Positions 10,261-22,890 of a DNA stretch of 64,000 bases are shown here, one piece after another (position 1 is the first letter of the stretch; every line of letters starts with the position of its first letter). Position numbers and translations under genes: made by a program. Source of the stretch: Grifola frondosa (Eukaryota > Basidiomycota > Agaricomycetes > Polyporales > Grifolaceae); the NCBI GenBank assembly GCA_001683735.1, contig LUGG01000033.1:124001-188000 (forward strand), written 5' to 3'. The notes under the pieces were generated by a model, which saw only the letters and a list, made by a program, of their open reading frames with translations, had not been told where the DNA came from and did no database searches.

Positions 10261-10606
10261 TGTGCTAAGCCGTCAGTTCCGACGCACGTATAACGTAGGG
10301 ACACTGTCTTCCCCAGTGGACCTAAATCGCCGAGCGATTCAGCCAAGCCTCCGACCGCAAACATAAGGAAGAGATAAGAGAGTGATGATGATTTAGTACA
10401 CATGGTATGACCTTGCAGCGGCAGACCTCTATAATTTAGGACACAGAGTTACAGTACTCCAAGAAATCAACGAAGCACGATGCCTGACACCAGACAGACT
10501 CCAGTTCCTGCATGCATCTTTCTACTAGTCTCAGTGTCAGCCCACGCGACGTGATGACGGGATGGCAATATCACACGAACCGAAACAATATCATAGTACT
10601 GGTAAC
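10260..10606. repeat. Conserved 3' flank of DUF6533, copy 2
   Basis: The same flank is present as at 2600-3009 and 61660-62011, including AGTACTCCAAGA and CAGACAGACTCCAGTTCCTG. No gene is visible. Confidence 0.5.
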
Positions 10607-12283
10607 CTACTGCTTGAGTCGGATGGACCAGCTTCGCCTTGAGATGGCTCATGAAAACTTGTCTGGCCTAACTCAACTTCCTCGTCATTGTCCAGCATGT
10701 CCTCGTGCTCGCGCTCTCCATCAGCTCTCTGCTCATCCAAGGAACTGCGATCAATCGCAAAGAGCGAGAATTCGTGGTCGAGAGGGCACCGAGGGGTTCG
10801 ATGAAAGCCTCAAACTGGACCGAGCCGACAAACGACGGGCGACTTGAATCTTCGGTGCCACGTTGGGATGCATCGGATTTCGCGGAGATTGAGCATGAAC
10901 CGCGAGATGATAATTGCTGTCATTCTATGCCGTAACGAATGTCAATACAGATCAAATGAAGAGTAATCAATCGCATATACTGACGGGTCTATGAAATTAT
11001 CGATATACGAGGAGTCTTCCTGATGACAGCGGATGAAGCGCGTGAGCTATGGTGGGTAGTGATTCAAACCAAACCTCCCTACAAAGGTTTGTCCAAAATA
11101 GAAGAATACAATATCTCCAATGTTCATCAGCAACAATACTCTATAGAATACACCGTGATCAATTAACATCAGGCATGTTTTGACTTTGATAACCTACAAG
11201 AAGTACACAGTACCTGATGGAGTATCATCAGGTTGCACATATGTTGGGACAGGAGTGGAAACTTACCGTCCCTCAGAATCACCATGTGCAACGGAGTCCG
11301 GAGATTAGCCACCACCGCAGCTCGTCTCCTCCAGTACATCTGGTGTATAGTTACTGCAATAACAAGTATATCTGCAGTGATTGTGGCCGCACGCCCTACA
11401 TATTCCACTTGGATGATTGTGTGAGCAGAGAACTTGAGCAATATGAGGCCAACTGCATTACATACATCTATACGATGCACGGATTCAGTCAACGAAATGA
11501 AGTGGTATCAATGAATTTCACTGACATGTTCTGTAGCTCCGGTGAGACCAAAGACACATTTGTACAATTGATTGGAGGCGGAGCTACAACCACTATTTCC
11601 CGCACATGTAGAAACTAGAAGTACGTGTCGCCCTTCAATTTCATGCCAGGCTCCACGTCAAGGACAGAGCTCACCAGGTTAATTCCCCATTGAACCAGTG
11701 ACAAGATGATATCAAGGACGTGATTTGCCATTGACGACCAGACACGGCATATGCTCGCAGAGTTGAGAATGCTGCACAAAATATCAATTGCCGGTCAGAA
11801 GTGAGAATATTGTGTAGCTACTCACCGGCCACAAGAAGCAGAAAGAGCAGCTCGAAAGCTGTTGGCAACCAAACCAACGCAGAACAGCTCTGGAAACTAG
11901 GAGTGAGCCCAGATATTCTATAGTGACAGGAGTAGAACTATACCCTTATCGAGATTGGATATATCGTTGGGAGCATAAGAATGAATTCTAGAAGCTGAGA
12001 ATACCTTGCGACCAAGAATAGTAAGGTGGCCGCCGAGAATCGACGCTTCCATACGAGCTGATATTCACGGTCGAAGGTAATAATGTACTCGTAGACCAGA
12101 AGAGCTGTGACAAATAGTAATGAGAAAATGCCCAGAGATTGTAAGCGTGCCACTGACCGGTTGCTGATATAGTGCAACATATGGTGATGAAGCTGTGTGG
12201 TAGGATATATTAGATGAGGAGGGTATGCGGGGAGGTGTCACTCACACTTGTCGATCCTCTTCGGTGTTGGCGGTGGATGACAT
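10607..12283 (-). pseudogene. DUF6533 gene, copy B (frameshifted)
   Basis: The start ATG at 12283 gives MSSTANTEEDRQ. Exon 3 is intact and carries LLVYEYIITFDREYQLVWKR. Exon 5 lacks one base relative to copy A (TTGATATCATC against TTGATATTCATC). The acceptor before the small exon 7 is lost (CATTTCGTTGAC replaces GCAGCTCGTTGAC). In the last exon an extra C in GAAATCCGATGC shifts the acidic tail out of frame. The gene is therefore a pseudogene despite a preserved promoter with a TATATATAT word near 12350. Orientation and order of exons match copy A. Confidence 0.75.
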
Positions 12284-12479
12284 GGTGTGATGTAGTCAGG
12301 ACCACTTTGGACTCAATGCTCTAGTACAGATGGAGAGATTCTGTTCATATATATATCCTCGTGTACAACACTATCACAGTGCCATATTCTCGCTGTCAGG
12401 ACGTGATTGATCATAGCTGTACTAGTGCAACGAGGCGACGAGTCAGGCAGGATAACTTCTCGCCTGAGTACCATCATAT

Positions 12480-13765
12480 ACGTATTTTTCGGTCCTCGAG
12501 AATGAGAGGGAACACATAAAAGTTCAATTTGAGCAGTTGAGATGAGTAGTTTCCGATGACACCAGGATGGATCACTTGCCTAATATCACAATCCGTATGA
12601 TATATATCGCTGCGAATATCAGTATGCCGGACAACAGATATAGCACTATATTTCAGCGATGACATCTTGTGCCATATAGCAAAGATGCGAGACGACGGCT
12701 ACAAATAAAAACCCAATGGTTGAACCGGTACGTCGGAAAGAAGTCGAAGCACAGGCTGTGTATCGGTCACTGCAAGTTGGTAGCTTGCGCGATGAGGTAG
12801 AAACGGAGCCCGCGGCGAGCGAGTCCAGACTGCGCGATGTCAGCAGACGCGGAATCACGAATCGAAAGATGTGATGTGGCCACGGTGGAGTGCAGTGACG
12901 CTCAGCCATCTGGCAACAGACTATGTACCAAACAAGTATAGCAAAGGCCAACACCGTGTCATTGCTGTACTGATGGTTGCAAGAACTTCAGAAGACAAAC
13001 GGTCGGCTACCGGAAATGCACATATGTCAAATACAGTCGTCCGCGACGATGAGTCGTTGACCACTGGATCTGACCAGTGATAGCTCACAATGATCGCATA
13101 TAAGAGACTAGGAATCACAGCGAGAGCGACGCTCCATCAGCAAAACGTCGTATGGCTGGTACAGACTTTAACTGGAGCGACCGACCAAGAGGATACACGC
13201 CGGCAACGTATGGGAGTATCTACTGGAGCCTAGCAACTTGATGCGTCTGTTCAGAGCGAGTCGATGGTGTGCAAGTGGCCACGAACGCACGCGTCTCAAA
13301 CGCTATAAAAGTGGTGAATTCAATACGGCTGCACATTGGCTGTCGAGGGTTATCATATCGATCAAGACTCGAAACAAGGGCATGTGGACGGGAATGTGCA
13401 CCAAGACAGAGACCACGTAGTTACCAACAGCACCGAGATAACGCTTCGGCTCCTAGCCCACACGCAGACCGAGTGTCATAGTTGTGATAGTGTCGTCTGG
13501 CGGACAAGACCGCCGTGACACCGTCAGGAAAAGTCTGCACCGGGCACGCAATCCGCAACGCGTTGGAGTGGAATGGAGGCCGTTATGTCCATTCTCCCCA
13601 TCTGATCGACACGGGAGTCAACCTCGGTGCGATATCTGCTGTCCTTCTCGCTGTCGAAGATGTCGAAGAAGTCCGAGTCGTCGTGTTGATATGCATCGAG
13701 GTCGTGTTCGCGGGCGTACTGCAGGACGTCCACGTAGAATTTAATCACTCTTCTTCTATCCTAAT
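12480..13765 (-). pseudogene. Unrecognised block X, copy 2
   Basis: The 5' side carries the longest acidic frame of the family, 13524-13748, with DDSDFFDIFDSEKDSRYR. It then breaks at a stop where sister copies continue out of frame. The 3' side near 12650-12760 keeps the segment corresponding to VPVQPLG, but shifted. It lies upstream of DUF6533 copy B in the same orientation. The function is unknown. Confidence 0.35.
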
Positions 13766-14018
13766 AGAGTTCTAGTTAGAGACAATGGGACGTAATCGTC
13801 TATCTGAACACACCGCAGGACTGTAGGACTTGGTGTTAGATGGGATAGCGGAAGAATAGTGGGAACACGCACATATGCCTTGCTGTGGTAGAAACGTACC
13901 GTGAACGTTGTAACTGGCGTGTACTGCTCCAACATAGGGCACGGCCCCAGCGGACGTAAAATGGATCAAAAAAAAAAAAAGACTGAATAGTGACTGTAGT
14001 ACTTGCGCGCGTGAGCAC
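13765..14018. repeat. Conserved block Q upstream of X, copy 1
   Basis: This block recurs at 49320-49575 and 54430-54640, with TCGTCTA, CACCGCA, GACTGTAGGACT and GGGAACACG words at matching spacing. It lies just 5' of block X on the minus strand, so it may be promoter sequence. A run of 13 A follows at 13968-13980. No gene is seen. Confidence 0.4.
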
Positions 14019-14510
14019 TTACTTGAGTTGCGCATCTGAGCAGTCGGTGTTGAGAATGTGTTCCATCTGTATAGCACACGTACCAGCACAACCATTTTGG
14101 ATCGAACACAGAAGGTGTAACTTCCCGCCTCCACACAGCCAATAGAGTTTGCCATACGGTACCGAACGGTGCGGAACGTTTGCAGCGAGGGCGAGGAGGC
14201 CCGCGAACGTGTCATTAAACTCGAGCACGTCTAGCGCCGTGTGAACACGAGTGAGGCATCGTGTGCGAACAGCTAGTTGAACGGCGGCTAGGCCGCACGG
14301 ACTACGTTGAATGCGTGTTGACCACAGGACCGTTGGCGGACGCGCGTCCAGCAACGCGAAGCCCATCTAGCTGAAGGCCACCAGGGCGCGGAGAATGCGC
14401 AGGAGGCTTCGCGGAGCCCATACGCGGAAGATGAAGTGATTGCGCGCAGAGCGCGGCGTGTCGTCCCAGAGGCAGCCAATATTAACACAAGAGCGGGAAG
14501 GCACGGGCGC
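14019..14510 (-). pseudogene. F-box-like gene fragment, copy 1
   Basis: In sister copies this family begins with an F-box-like stretch (IIDCLWDDP). Here LWDDTPR is readable near 14455-14480. It is followed by frames conserved between copies: AVRTRCLTRVHTALDVLEFN near 14205-14270 and NVPHRS near 14160-14185. F-box proteins act as substrate adaptors of SCF ubiquitin ligases and are greatly expanded in mushrooms. The leader is frameshifted relative to the rest, so this copy is a relic. The site GGCATCGTG at 14255-14263 is the empty counterpart of the transposon target at 27169. Confidence 0.4.
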
Positions 14511-14780
14511 TTGATACTACCGTGTTTAGGCGCTTCATTGACGCTTCACCTGGCGCTAAGGTTAAGTTCATTTTGTATAAGATTTCCAAATGCCGCCGTA
14601 AGCCACTTGTTAGTTTTGCGCTCATTTGGCTCTTCGCAGAACACTTATCCGATAACTATTTATCTCCTGCAGTGGTCTTCAACATGCCTCCTCACGGTAA
14701 CCATTTTGCCTCTATCTATGTGCTGAAGACCTTTATCAAATATTACAGATGGCATATAACGACCGGCTGGAAGGAGTAAA
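14510..14780. repeat. Inter-unit spacer, copy 3
   Basis: This is a diverged spacer with GGCGCTTCATTG, CTGGCGCTAAGGTTAAG near 14549-14565 and the common tail near 14720-14750 (GTGCTGAAGACCTTTATCAAA). It is shorter and more mutated than the copies at 974 and 49577. Confidence 0.55.
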
Positions 14781-15490
14781 CGGGAATCCTGAAGTCCCAG
14801 AGCCAGACATTGCTACTGCGAGTGCAGGATGAACGAAACGATATCTTCCGGGTAACGAGCTCCCACATATCAATCCTTGACACACTTCAGAGATTAATAC
14901 CGCTTCCTATCATCAGATCATGGTCTAGCTCTCTCAAACGACTACTGTCCTTGAGTCTGTTCACTGAGTGTCCCCCGTCCGCCCTATGACACAGTGTCCA
15001 ACCGTGCTGCCCATACCACTCCATGTGCTCATCCGGCCGACTCTACTCGCGGCTGCACGTTCTCAGTCTGTGGAAGAGAAAAAGGAACGAGCAGATCCAT
15101 TGGCTCGTCGAGTGCGTCACTGAGTCGGTAAGTCCATTCAGATCCGGTAGTCCACACTTGGTCTCACCGCCTGTCCATAGACTGGTACGCTATTCTACGC
15201 GTACTGCAGGAGGGGATCCATAATGTTGTATGTTCTTTAGGATATCATAAGAATTGCCGGACTTAGTACGTCGATCCTCCAGTCGTCTTGAGATGTCTTT
15301 TTGACTTTCTGCAGGTGTCTTCCGTCCACATGAGATGGTGCAAGTATCCCGCCGGTGCTGAATGGCCATTATGTGCGAAGAACGTCGTGTCCTTCATTCA
15401 CAGTTTGCGCAGTGATTTTGGACAAGAATCCTCCGCTGAAAAGGCTCAGGCACTTATTCTTACCATCAATAACTGTCCATGCGACTAACT
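14780..15490 (+). pseudogene. Candidate plus-strand split gene, copy 3
   Basis: An exon-like stretch ends at 15128 with the donor GTAAGTCCATTC, and the intron ends at CCATAG (15180), giving about 52 bp. The next frame (GTLFYAYC, then a stop) matches the GTLFYTYC frame of other copies. A third frame, 15390-15460, reads SLRSDFGQESSAEKAQAL and is shared with the 50-kb copy. At least one internal stop makes this copy non-functional. Confidence 0.38.
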
Positions 15491-16130
15491 GCTCTGTTTT
15501 CATGTATTGATCATATGTCAGGTCCTGGGATCATAGATCGTATGAGCTCCTCGTGGAACGTAGTGGGGTCGTCGGACAGCCACAGAATCAGCGCGAGCGA
15601 GCCTCAGTCTGGCGGCCCTTCAGCTCCCCCACGTTGTCCCTTATCAACGGCCTGTGCTACCCTGCGCTCTTTTCTACACCCACCAGCACGCCCGCAGCGA
15701 CGCCGTATCAGACGTGTGCAACTTGACGAGCGTGCAGAGGCACATTAGGTTGCGTGGGATGTGTGGGAGCACCGACGTCAGCAGGTCCAGCCTGTGGGTA
15801 TCTTTGGGATCAGGCGGGCGCGAGTCTTCGGTGCGGTACCGCTGATGGTGACGCGCGTCGTGCTGCTGTACGCTCGAGGTCCGAGCCTCGCTTTTCGCAT
15901 GCAAGTCCACCGAGAATTCATGTGGGTGGAGGATGTCTGTTACATTCTGTGAGATAGAGAGAGAATTTTTGGACGCATCTTCTTTTTTGTATTCTACAGC
16001 GCATTACAAGCGCATCACGAGGAGATCCTGCATATCCATAGATCTAGACACCAACATTCAGAGCTCGCTGTCAGGAGTTGGGGTGGGCAGTTTGTCGGGG
16101 CACCTGGGTGGCTGTGTATCAGCGCCACGG
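15490..16130 (-). pseudogene. DDPRI-tail block, copy 3
   Basis: This is the counterpart of 2040-2560 on the minus strand. It is most similar to 56290-56880, with which it shares a CCACCTGGT-poor variant and a common right end (CATAGATCTAGACAC near 16040 and 56860). The frame is broken. The function is unknown. Confidence 0.3.
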
Positions 16131-16260
16131 TAAATTCTTGACAGGTGGAATAGGAACAGAAACAGAGGGGACCCATGTATCCAGGTTGTACGTTCGCCGA
16201 CTCGGAATGATGCCTCTTCCAAGATGTTGACTCCATCTCTGCGTACAGAATGGAAGCTCA
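16130..16260 (-). pseudogene. Fragment of block X
   Basis: This is a short segment sharing GACA..TGGAATAGGAACAG and GTACGTTCGCCGACTCGGAA with 28990-29110, 36360-36440 and 57130-57230. It is an isolated piece of block X, truncated on both sides. Confidence 0.35.
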
Positions 16261-18250
16261 TAGAATGCATATGTACTCATCCCGTGCTTTTCTCGTTCTT
16301 GGCCCATGGTTCGCGTTGATTAATTTGGGTGAGCTTGGTTCGTCGATGGAACGCGGACGGATAAATTCACCTTAATGGTCCAAAGACTGTTCTCCTAAAG
16401 ATCGCATACAATTTTATATGATTTGAAGGCGCGCTTATGTCAAAGCGGTCTACCAACAAAATTGTGTCGAGATGCTCCACAGAAATAGGACCATATCCCG
16501 ACGCCAACGATAGACCACGTGGGCCCGTATCGTGAGAGGACGTCCTACGTAATATAGCAGCATGTCGGATGCTATTAATGCGGATGATTGCGCTGAGATG
16601 GTTAATCAAATGCAAGATGTCAAGAGAAAAACAAACAGTGGAGAGAAGTTACTGGTGGATGTTTTGCTTGGCCCTGTCTATGGTTGCGAGAATGTTGATA
16701 GCAGAACAGAGGTTTGGGGTAAGCTTATTAATATTAAGCGGTGATATATTGGATGGATCCTCATCATCTTAGGGTACAGAAGCGCACGAATTCGCAACTA
16801 ACACTCAGCGACTGAATCCGGATGATAGCGCAGTTATCCGATGTGGCAAACCGTCAGGACCCTCGGAGCTAGTCCAGCTCATCGTCGTGAAAAATGGCCG
16901 TCATCGGTATGCCGTCCTGCTGAATCACACCTCTATACATTCCCGGACAATTCATGAGCATCGCAACTGGTATGTGAATTTAGTAAATGGAATACTAGTT
17001 GAAATTGCAACAAAGACCTACCATGGCCACGGTTATCGAGGCACACGACACCTCCAATCCCCCTCCGTCCTCACGTAACTCCTCGACGCATTGACTTGCT
17101 GCCTCACCCAGAGATTCGCCCAAGAGTTTCATGCGTCATCTGATGATAGATGCAGTCGCGAGCCGTATAAAACGCTGCAAACGTATGTCAGCAGCGTCTT
17201 CACACCGCATACATCGCCATAACCAGTTCCGCTCGCGATCATAGCGACTGTAGTCCCGTGTCCACGTGCCCTGCGCCATGTCCGACGCAACCACTCATGC
17301 ATCAGCCATTCCCCTGCGCAGAACCCAGTGCCCATGCTCTGTGTGTCACCGATGCGGCCTACGAGCTTGTTGGTGCGTTCCTCCAGTGGAGCTTACTGCT
17401 GCAATACACTATCGCTCGTCCAAGGCCACCGCGCCCACCGTCCCCAGGTCTTCCTACGGCACATCTGGTGCAATGGCGTCTAAACTTGACTCCTCGCCAC
17501 CACCGTGGTACGATAGTGGCTTATCTGGTAGCCCAAACCCACGATGGTGCTCTCGCCAGTGTACTTCTGTATAGAAGTAGCTCTCGTCGACGAGCATGAC
17601 ACCGAGGGAGTGCCTCTGCCGCGTTCCCGGAGAGCATCGTGTACGGGCGGCGCGTGAGGAGTGAGGTAGAGCTCACGGGTGAGCTTGCAGAGTCACCCGT
17701 GAGCATGAGGAGAGTAAGGCCGATTTCGCGTCGCGTGGAAGGGATGACGGGGTACGTGGAGGGCCGGGGCGGACAGCATGATAGATGTCTCGAGTTCGTT
17801 CCGGACAATGTGAGCTGATAATCAGATGAGCCGCAAAGAAGAAGACATACTCTGCCCGCGACATTCAACATGGCGCATTTCCCAGCGTTGAGAAGTGGGC
17901 TCTGACCACAGGGTACTAGACAGAAAGATGGAGCAGTACACATAAACATACTTTCCATAACTGCAAGCAGCTACAGCTGCATCCATCGCCTCTCCATCGT
18001 CCCAGCTCCGCCATGCATGACAAGGTTATGCTTCGTTCGACGACCAGACTTGAGCGACAGAGGCAGCAGGATGAGCTTGTCCATACGTGCGATATGGTCG
18101 TCGATGTCCTCGAGTTTGTCAAAATGTGTTATCTGGAGAGCGAATGATAGAAGTCTTTTGAAGAACGCGAACACACGTTCATGCCTCCAGCCTCTACCAT
18201 CTGACTGCTCCATCAAGTACATACAGACAATAAAGAAATCAAGTTGAAAA
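16260..18250. other. Largely single-copy island with unassigned open frames
   Basis: I find no copy of this stretch elsewhere in the window. On the plus strand, frames 16562-16719 (starting MSDAINADD) and 16773-17076 (containing VKNGRHRYAVLLNH) look protein-like and are separated by a plausible GTAAGC...TTAG intron at 16720-16772. The two frames do not join in phase, so this may be a pseudogene or a mis-set boundary. A TATA-like GTATAAAACG at 17163-17172 precedes a plus frame at 17266-17574. On the minus strand 17971-18222 encodes an 83-residue frame with LLSFALQITHFDKLEDIDDH, which looks like a genuine coding exon. None of these families is recognised. Confidence 0.35.
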
Positions 18251-18329
18251 TGAGGAAAGGCGCACTATACAACTGGGGTTGCCGACATTACGGAGCGTAA
18301 ACATCGCCACGAGGATTCACTCTGAAGTT

Positions 18330-19040
18330 GCTGTACATTCTGTTCCTGAAGAACGAGATAAAACATCTGGAAGCTTGCTGTCAGCAGTTCAGATCAGGAT
18401 GGATCACGTCCCAAATTCTCGCACCATGTATCATACATGTCACTGACAACGATATCAGTAAAGCCCGACAACAGATAGCGCACCGCATGTCAGCCAAGAA
18501 TAGCGCAGACAGTTACGAGATGACGACTGTCAATGAACAACCCAATCATTGAACGGGTACGTTGGAAGGAAGTCGGAACACAGGCTGTGTATCAGCCACG
18601 GCAAGTTGGTAGCTTGCGCGATATGATAGGAACAGAGCTGGCTGAGAGCGCGAGTCTGGACTGCACGTTGGCAGACAGGGAATCACGGATGGAAAGATGT
18701 GATGTAGCCACTGCGGCGTGATCTGTGGAAGAGCATACGGGTCATATACAGCGATCCCGCCGTCAAGTCGTCGGCAAAGAACTGCATCGTCCAAGAGACC
18801 CGGAGGTGGGGAATTGGATAGCGTGGCGTCTGGTGAATTGCGCCAACGCGTCATCCATGCTCGCCGTCTGATCGAGACAGAGCTCGGCGCGATACTCCGA
18901 TGTCCTCTTCGCTGTCGAAGAAGCCTACGACGTCGTTATGTTGATGAGTCTCGAGGCCGTGGTCGCGAGTGTCTACGGGGGATGTCGGTGCAGACGATCC
19001 AGCCGGATTAGAGGATGGGTAACCCCCTCCCACAAGACGA
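18330..19040 (-). pseudogene. Unrecognised block X, copy 3 (internally shortened)
   Basis: The 5' side has VGFFDSEEDIGVSRR near 18890-18950 and the 3' side has VFRLPSNVPVQ near 18546-18580, about 350 bp apart against roughly 900 bp in copy 1, so the middle is deleted. No DUF6533 gene follows on its low-coordinate side, unlike other X copies, which suggests a rearranged unit. Confidence 0.35.
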
Positions 19041-19079
19041 GAATAGCTATGAAAGAAAAGTGAAAACAGACTGCACGAG

Positions 19080-19294
19080 ATGACGCGGGCGCGTGCATGA
19101 CAAGTTGAGTGAGAGTTATTAAGCGCTCCGTTAGCGCTAATCTTGATGACCTAGCGCTAGGGTTAGGCTTACAAGCGCTAGCAGCTAGCCGCCGGAATAG
19201 TCGGCGCTTAGTTGGGCTCGTTTACCGCGGTCCTCAATATGCATCCGCAAGGCTTTACGCGCACGGTTAGTCATCTTGCCTCTATCAGCTATGT
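19080..19294. repeat. Inter-unit spacer, copy 4, truncated by the Plavaka element
   Basis: Core GCGCTAGGGTTAGGC near 19148-19162, followed by AGCGCTAGC and the GGCGCTTAG word. It follows the 6290 copy to TTGCCTCTATC and stops at 19294, where the transposon starts. The expected continuation (ACTGAAGACC...) is not present on the far side of the element. Confidence 0.6.
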
Positions 19295-19330
19295 CCCAGT
19301 GAAAAGTCCGGATAAGCAGAACGAGGAATA
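19295..19330. repeat. Left terminal inverted repeat of the Plavaka element
   Basis: Pairs with 26802-26837 over 30 of 36 positions; the six mismatches fall in two 3-bp blocks. Confidence 0.9.
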
Positions 19331-19664
19331 CCTCGGTAAATCACGGCGCCTTGCCCGTATCTCGGTATATCCAAGCAAGTCACTGATGGATCTGTGTCAG
19401 ATCTGAGTGTGTTGGCGCCCGGACATGTTTTGTACAGTCTTACGTTGTTTTGTGCGATCTCTCTATGTTTCGTTTGAATTCCTGCTCGGCGCAACGCATC
19501 TCCACACATCCGCGCGTGCCGCGCGTGCCAAACAGCTTGCCCGCGTTGGCGCCTGGCGCCTCTCTCTACAGCGCCCTACGCACTGCGCCGCGCGACTTCA
19601 CACATTTCCTGTGCTCCGGTTCTCTTCGTGTACCTCTCGTATCAATAACTCCCTGTATTCTATC

Positions 19665-22600
19665 ATGTCAATGCCTAGAAAATTACTTTGCACTTGTTCT
19701 TCTTGCGAAGGCGGAAAATACATCTCGCGAGCAACATGGTATCGGCACAGACTCGGTCGGTTGCAGGAAATCAACGAGCTGGATATAGGCACACCCGAAG
19801 CTGGACCTAGTCAAATGCATGGTCGTGCGAGGCCTGCCAGCGCACAAGATGGATTCCTTCATGCACAGCCACCGAGCAAACATAGACGGCTCGGCGAGCC
19901 GGCTGCGGATCAGGATAATGAGCTTGAGGTACGTACAATACTATCAGATTTATCTCAGCAGTCATTGCTAAGAAATACACAGTATTTAGATATCCAGGCG
20001 GTGAATCCGATGGCCTCCTTGCAGACAGGCACATCCCACAGTGTGCATGACACTGATGCCGACAATTCCCCCGGCGACAGCGAACAACAGGATCTCCAAG
20101 ACCTGTTACTAGATGCACCCGATCCTGGCAGCATCGCAGATACCTTCTCCGGTGATCTGGCAGTGCAGGTCCCACCGGCGCCGCTTGAAGATCAACTTGA
20201 TGCTGACGCCGCACCAACAGAACCTGCATCGCACATCGAAGATATCCGCATCGCGCAGGAGTTCATCGAACTCCTCAAGCATGCTACGTTGGACGAAAGT
20301 GGTCTTCATGCTGACGCACTGGCGCGGTTGCGCAACCCACCACAGCAGCCCCTTCAAATCGACGATCCAGACATCCTGCTTTCCCTCGAGATCTACCTTG
20401 CTATCAGCAACGCTTCACAGGAGACCTACGATCACGTACGGTCTGCGATCCTTCGTCGCCACCCCGAAACCAAAATCTTGTCCTACTACCAGGTCAAGAA
20501 GATGATTGCCGAGCTTAGCGGCGTCGATGCGGTTTCCAATGATATGTGTGTTAACAGCTGTCTGGCATTTACAGGGCCATTCGCCAAGCTTGAAATATGT
20601 CCTACGTGTGCCGAACCCCGCTACGATCAAGCCAAACTTGCGTCAAGTGGTGGCAAGCTGAAGATTCCGCGCCAACAGTTCTCGTCGATGCCACTCGGAC
20701 CTCAACTACAGGCGCAGTATCGATCTGCGGAGGGCGCAACTGCGATGCGTTATCTCGATGAACGTGTCCAAGCTGCTATGGCGGAGGCCGAACAGAACGG
20801 CGGCGTTCTCGAGTCGTTCGAAGACGTCTGTCACAGCAGCCAACTTCTCAACGCGTACAAAGCTGGGACTATCAAGCCAAACGATATTGTCTTGGGACTT
20901 TCCATGGATGGCGCCCAACTCTACCGCAGCAAACAGTCCGACACATGGATCTATATCTGGGTCATTTACAACCTTGCACCAAACTCTCGCTACAAAAAGA
21001 AGTTTATTCTACCTGGCGGTGTAATCCCTGGACCCAACAATCTGAAGAATCTGGACTCTTTCTTGTTTACTGGGCTATACCATCTTGCCGCACTTCAGCG
21101 AGAGGGACTTCGCATCTGGGATGCATCTGTTAATACTCTGTTTACGTCGAACCCTTTTCTTGCTATGGCGACAGCTGATGGCCCTGCAATGGCTTACATG
21201 AATGGGCTAGTCGGCCACCATGGGGCGTACGGCTGTAGACTGTACTGTCCGCTCAAAGGTCGCCACAAGCCAGGCTGCCCACATTATTATCCTGCCTTAT
21301 TGAAACCCGACGATTACACGGTACAGGGTTGTGACCACGATGACGTCAACCTTAGTCATCTTGCTTCTGCCTCAGTTCCCGAATACAAGAGAAATCTGGC
21401 TTACGTTCAGTCTTCGCCAAATGAAACGCAGTACAAGATGCAATGCAAGGACACTGGCATTTCAAAACCGAGTATCTTCAGTGGTCTTCCTCGTGCGTTC
21501 GATGTTCCCGGTTGCTTCCCCATTGACTTGATGCATCTCGTCGCTCTCAATATCACTGATCTGCTGCTTGGCTTGTATCGCGGCGTACTCGAGGGTAGCA
21601 AGCCCGATGACAAGGAAGACTGGGACTGGGAGATCTTGCAAGGAGAATTGTGGCGGACGCATGGTGAAGACGTTGCAAGCACGACACCGTATCTACCTGG
21701 CTCCTTCGACCGACCTCCACGAAATATTGCTGAGAAGATCACAAGCGGCTACAAGGCTTGGGAATTCTTATTGTATCTCTTGGGTCTAGCACCAGCTCTG
21801 CTCCGTCATCATCTTCCGGAAAACTACTGGCAGCATCTCTGTAAGCTCGTTTGCGGCATCCGTATACTACACCAATGCAAGATTTCCCACAAGGAACTCG
21901 TTCAGGCCCACGGTTTGCTTACACAATACATTCAAGAATTCGAAACATTGTACTACCGCTGCAACCCGGATCGCTTGCATTTTATTCGTCCTTGCTTGCA
22001 TACACTCTGGCATCTGGCTCAAGAGGTTGTCCGCATGGGTCCTCCTGTCTACTACACACAATGGACTATGGAGCGTACAATTGGGAATCTCGGCGAAGAG
22101 ATCAAGCAACCTTCAAACCCGTATGCAAACCTATCTCAGCGGGCTGTTCGTCGTTGCCAGATCAATTTGCTAAAAGCTGCAGTGCCTCTGCTACAAGATC
22201 CCGAAGCTCACCTTCCTCGCGGTGCATTTGATCTCGGAAATGGGTCTGCGCTTCTTCGTGGAATGGACACAGCCGCACGTCATATTCCCGCCGTGGAAGC
22301 TATGGCATTTTACGAATATTTAGCCACTTGCAAGAAGCCGTGCAATACATTGCCTCATCTGTACCACCCAATGATACGCAAATGGGCTCGCTTTCTTCTT
22401 CCAAATGGTCAAGTGGTGCGCTCTCTGTGGAAGGAGGAGTTGAAGCCAAAGGAAAAGGTACGAATGTCGCGGAATGTCAAGGTGAGTTGTTTAAGAGCTT
22501 GATTTTTGAATACAAAACACTGATTTTAATTCAAGCTTCTCATCGACAATCAAACTGAGATCGCAGAAGTATATTACTTCTGCCGTTTTCAAGTTGGCGA

Positions 22601-22877
22601 TGAATTCCATGCAGTCGCACTTGTGTCAGTATATTCTCGACTGAATGCGATTATCCTCGCGAAGTCATTCGGAACAGTTTGGCTTGCGCAAAATCGAGGT
22701 ACTACTGAATTATGCGTGGTCAATGTCAATTCAATTCAATCTGTTGTTGCAATGCCACCTGATCGACCTCCGGACGGGGCAGAACTCATGGAGGGCATGC
22801 ATTATTTGGTGGAAAAGCCTGGATTAGATGTAATATGCCTAGGTAGTGGTACAGTAGAGGCTATAACAGATGAATAA
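19665..22877 (+). CDS. Plavaka-type transposase (two exons, apparently intact)
   Basis: Exons 19665-22481 and 22536-22877 join in phase 0 across a 54-bp intron (GTGAGT...TTCAAG), giving 1052 aa. The open frame extends upstream to 19407. I chose the ATG at 19665 because MSMPRKLLCTCSSC starts the cysteine cluster usual at the N-terminus of these proteins. Visible landmarks: CVNSC (295-299) and CPTC (312-315), GLSMDGAQLY (Asp 415), TADGP (Asp 505), a Cys/His knuckle at 524-542, IDLMHLVALN (about 620-629) and WTMERTIG (Glu 803). The two Asp and the Glu are candidate catalytic acids of an RNase H-fold transposase; this is inference. Exon 2 ends with the conserved VEKPGLDV region. It acts on element ends in the nucleus. 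No stop or frameshift is seen. Confidence 0.9.
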
Positions 22878-22890
22878 GATGGAAATTTGA

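Noticed and set aside
19407..19664. N-terminal extension of the Plavaka transposase from the ATG at 19407
   Set aside because: The extension is Cys/Arg/Ser-rich without motifs; the cysteine cluster that starts these proteins follows the ATG at 19665.
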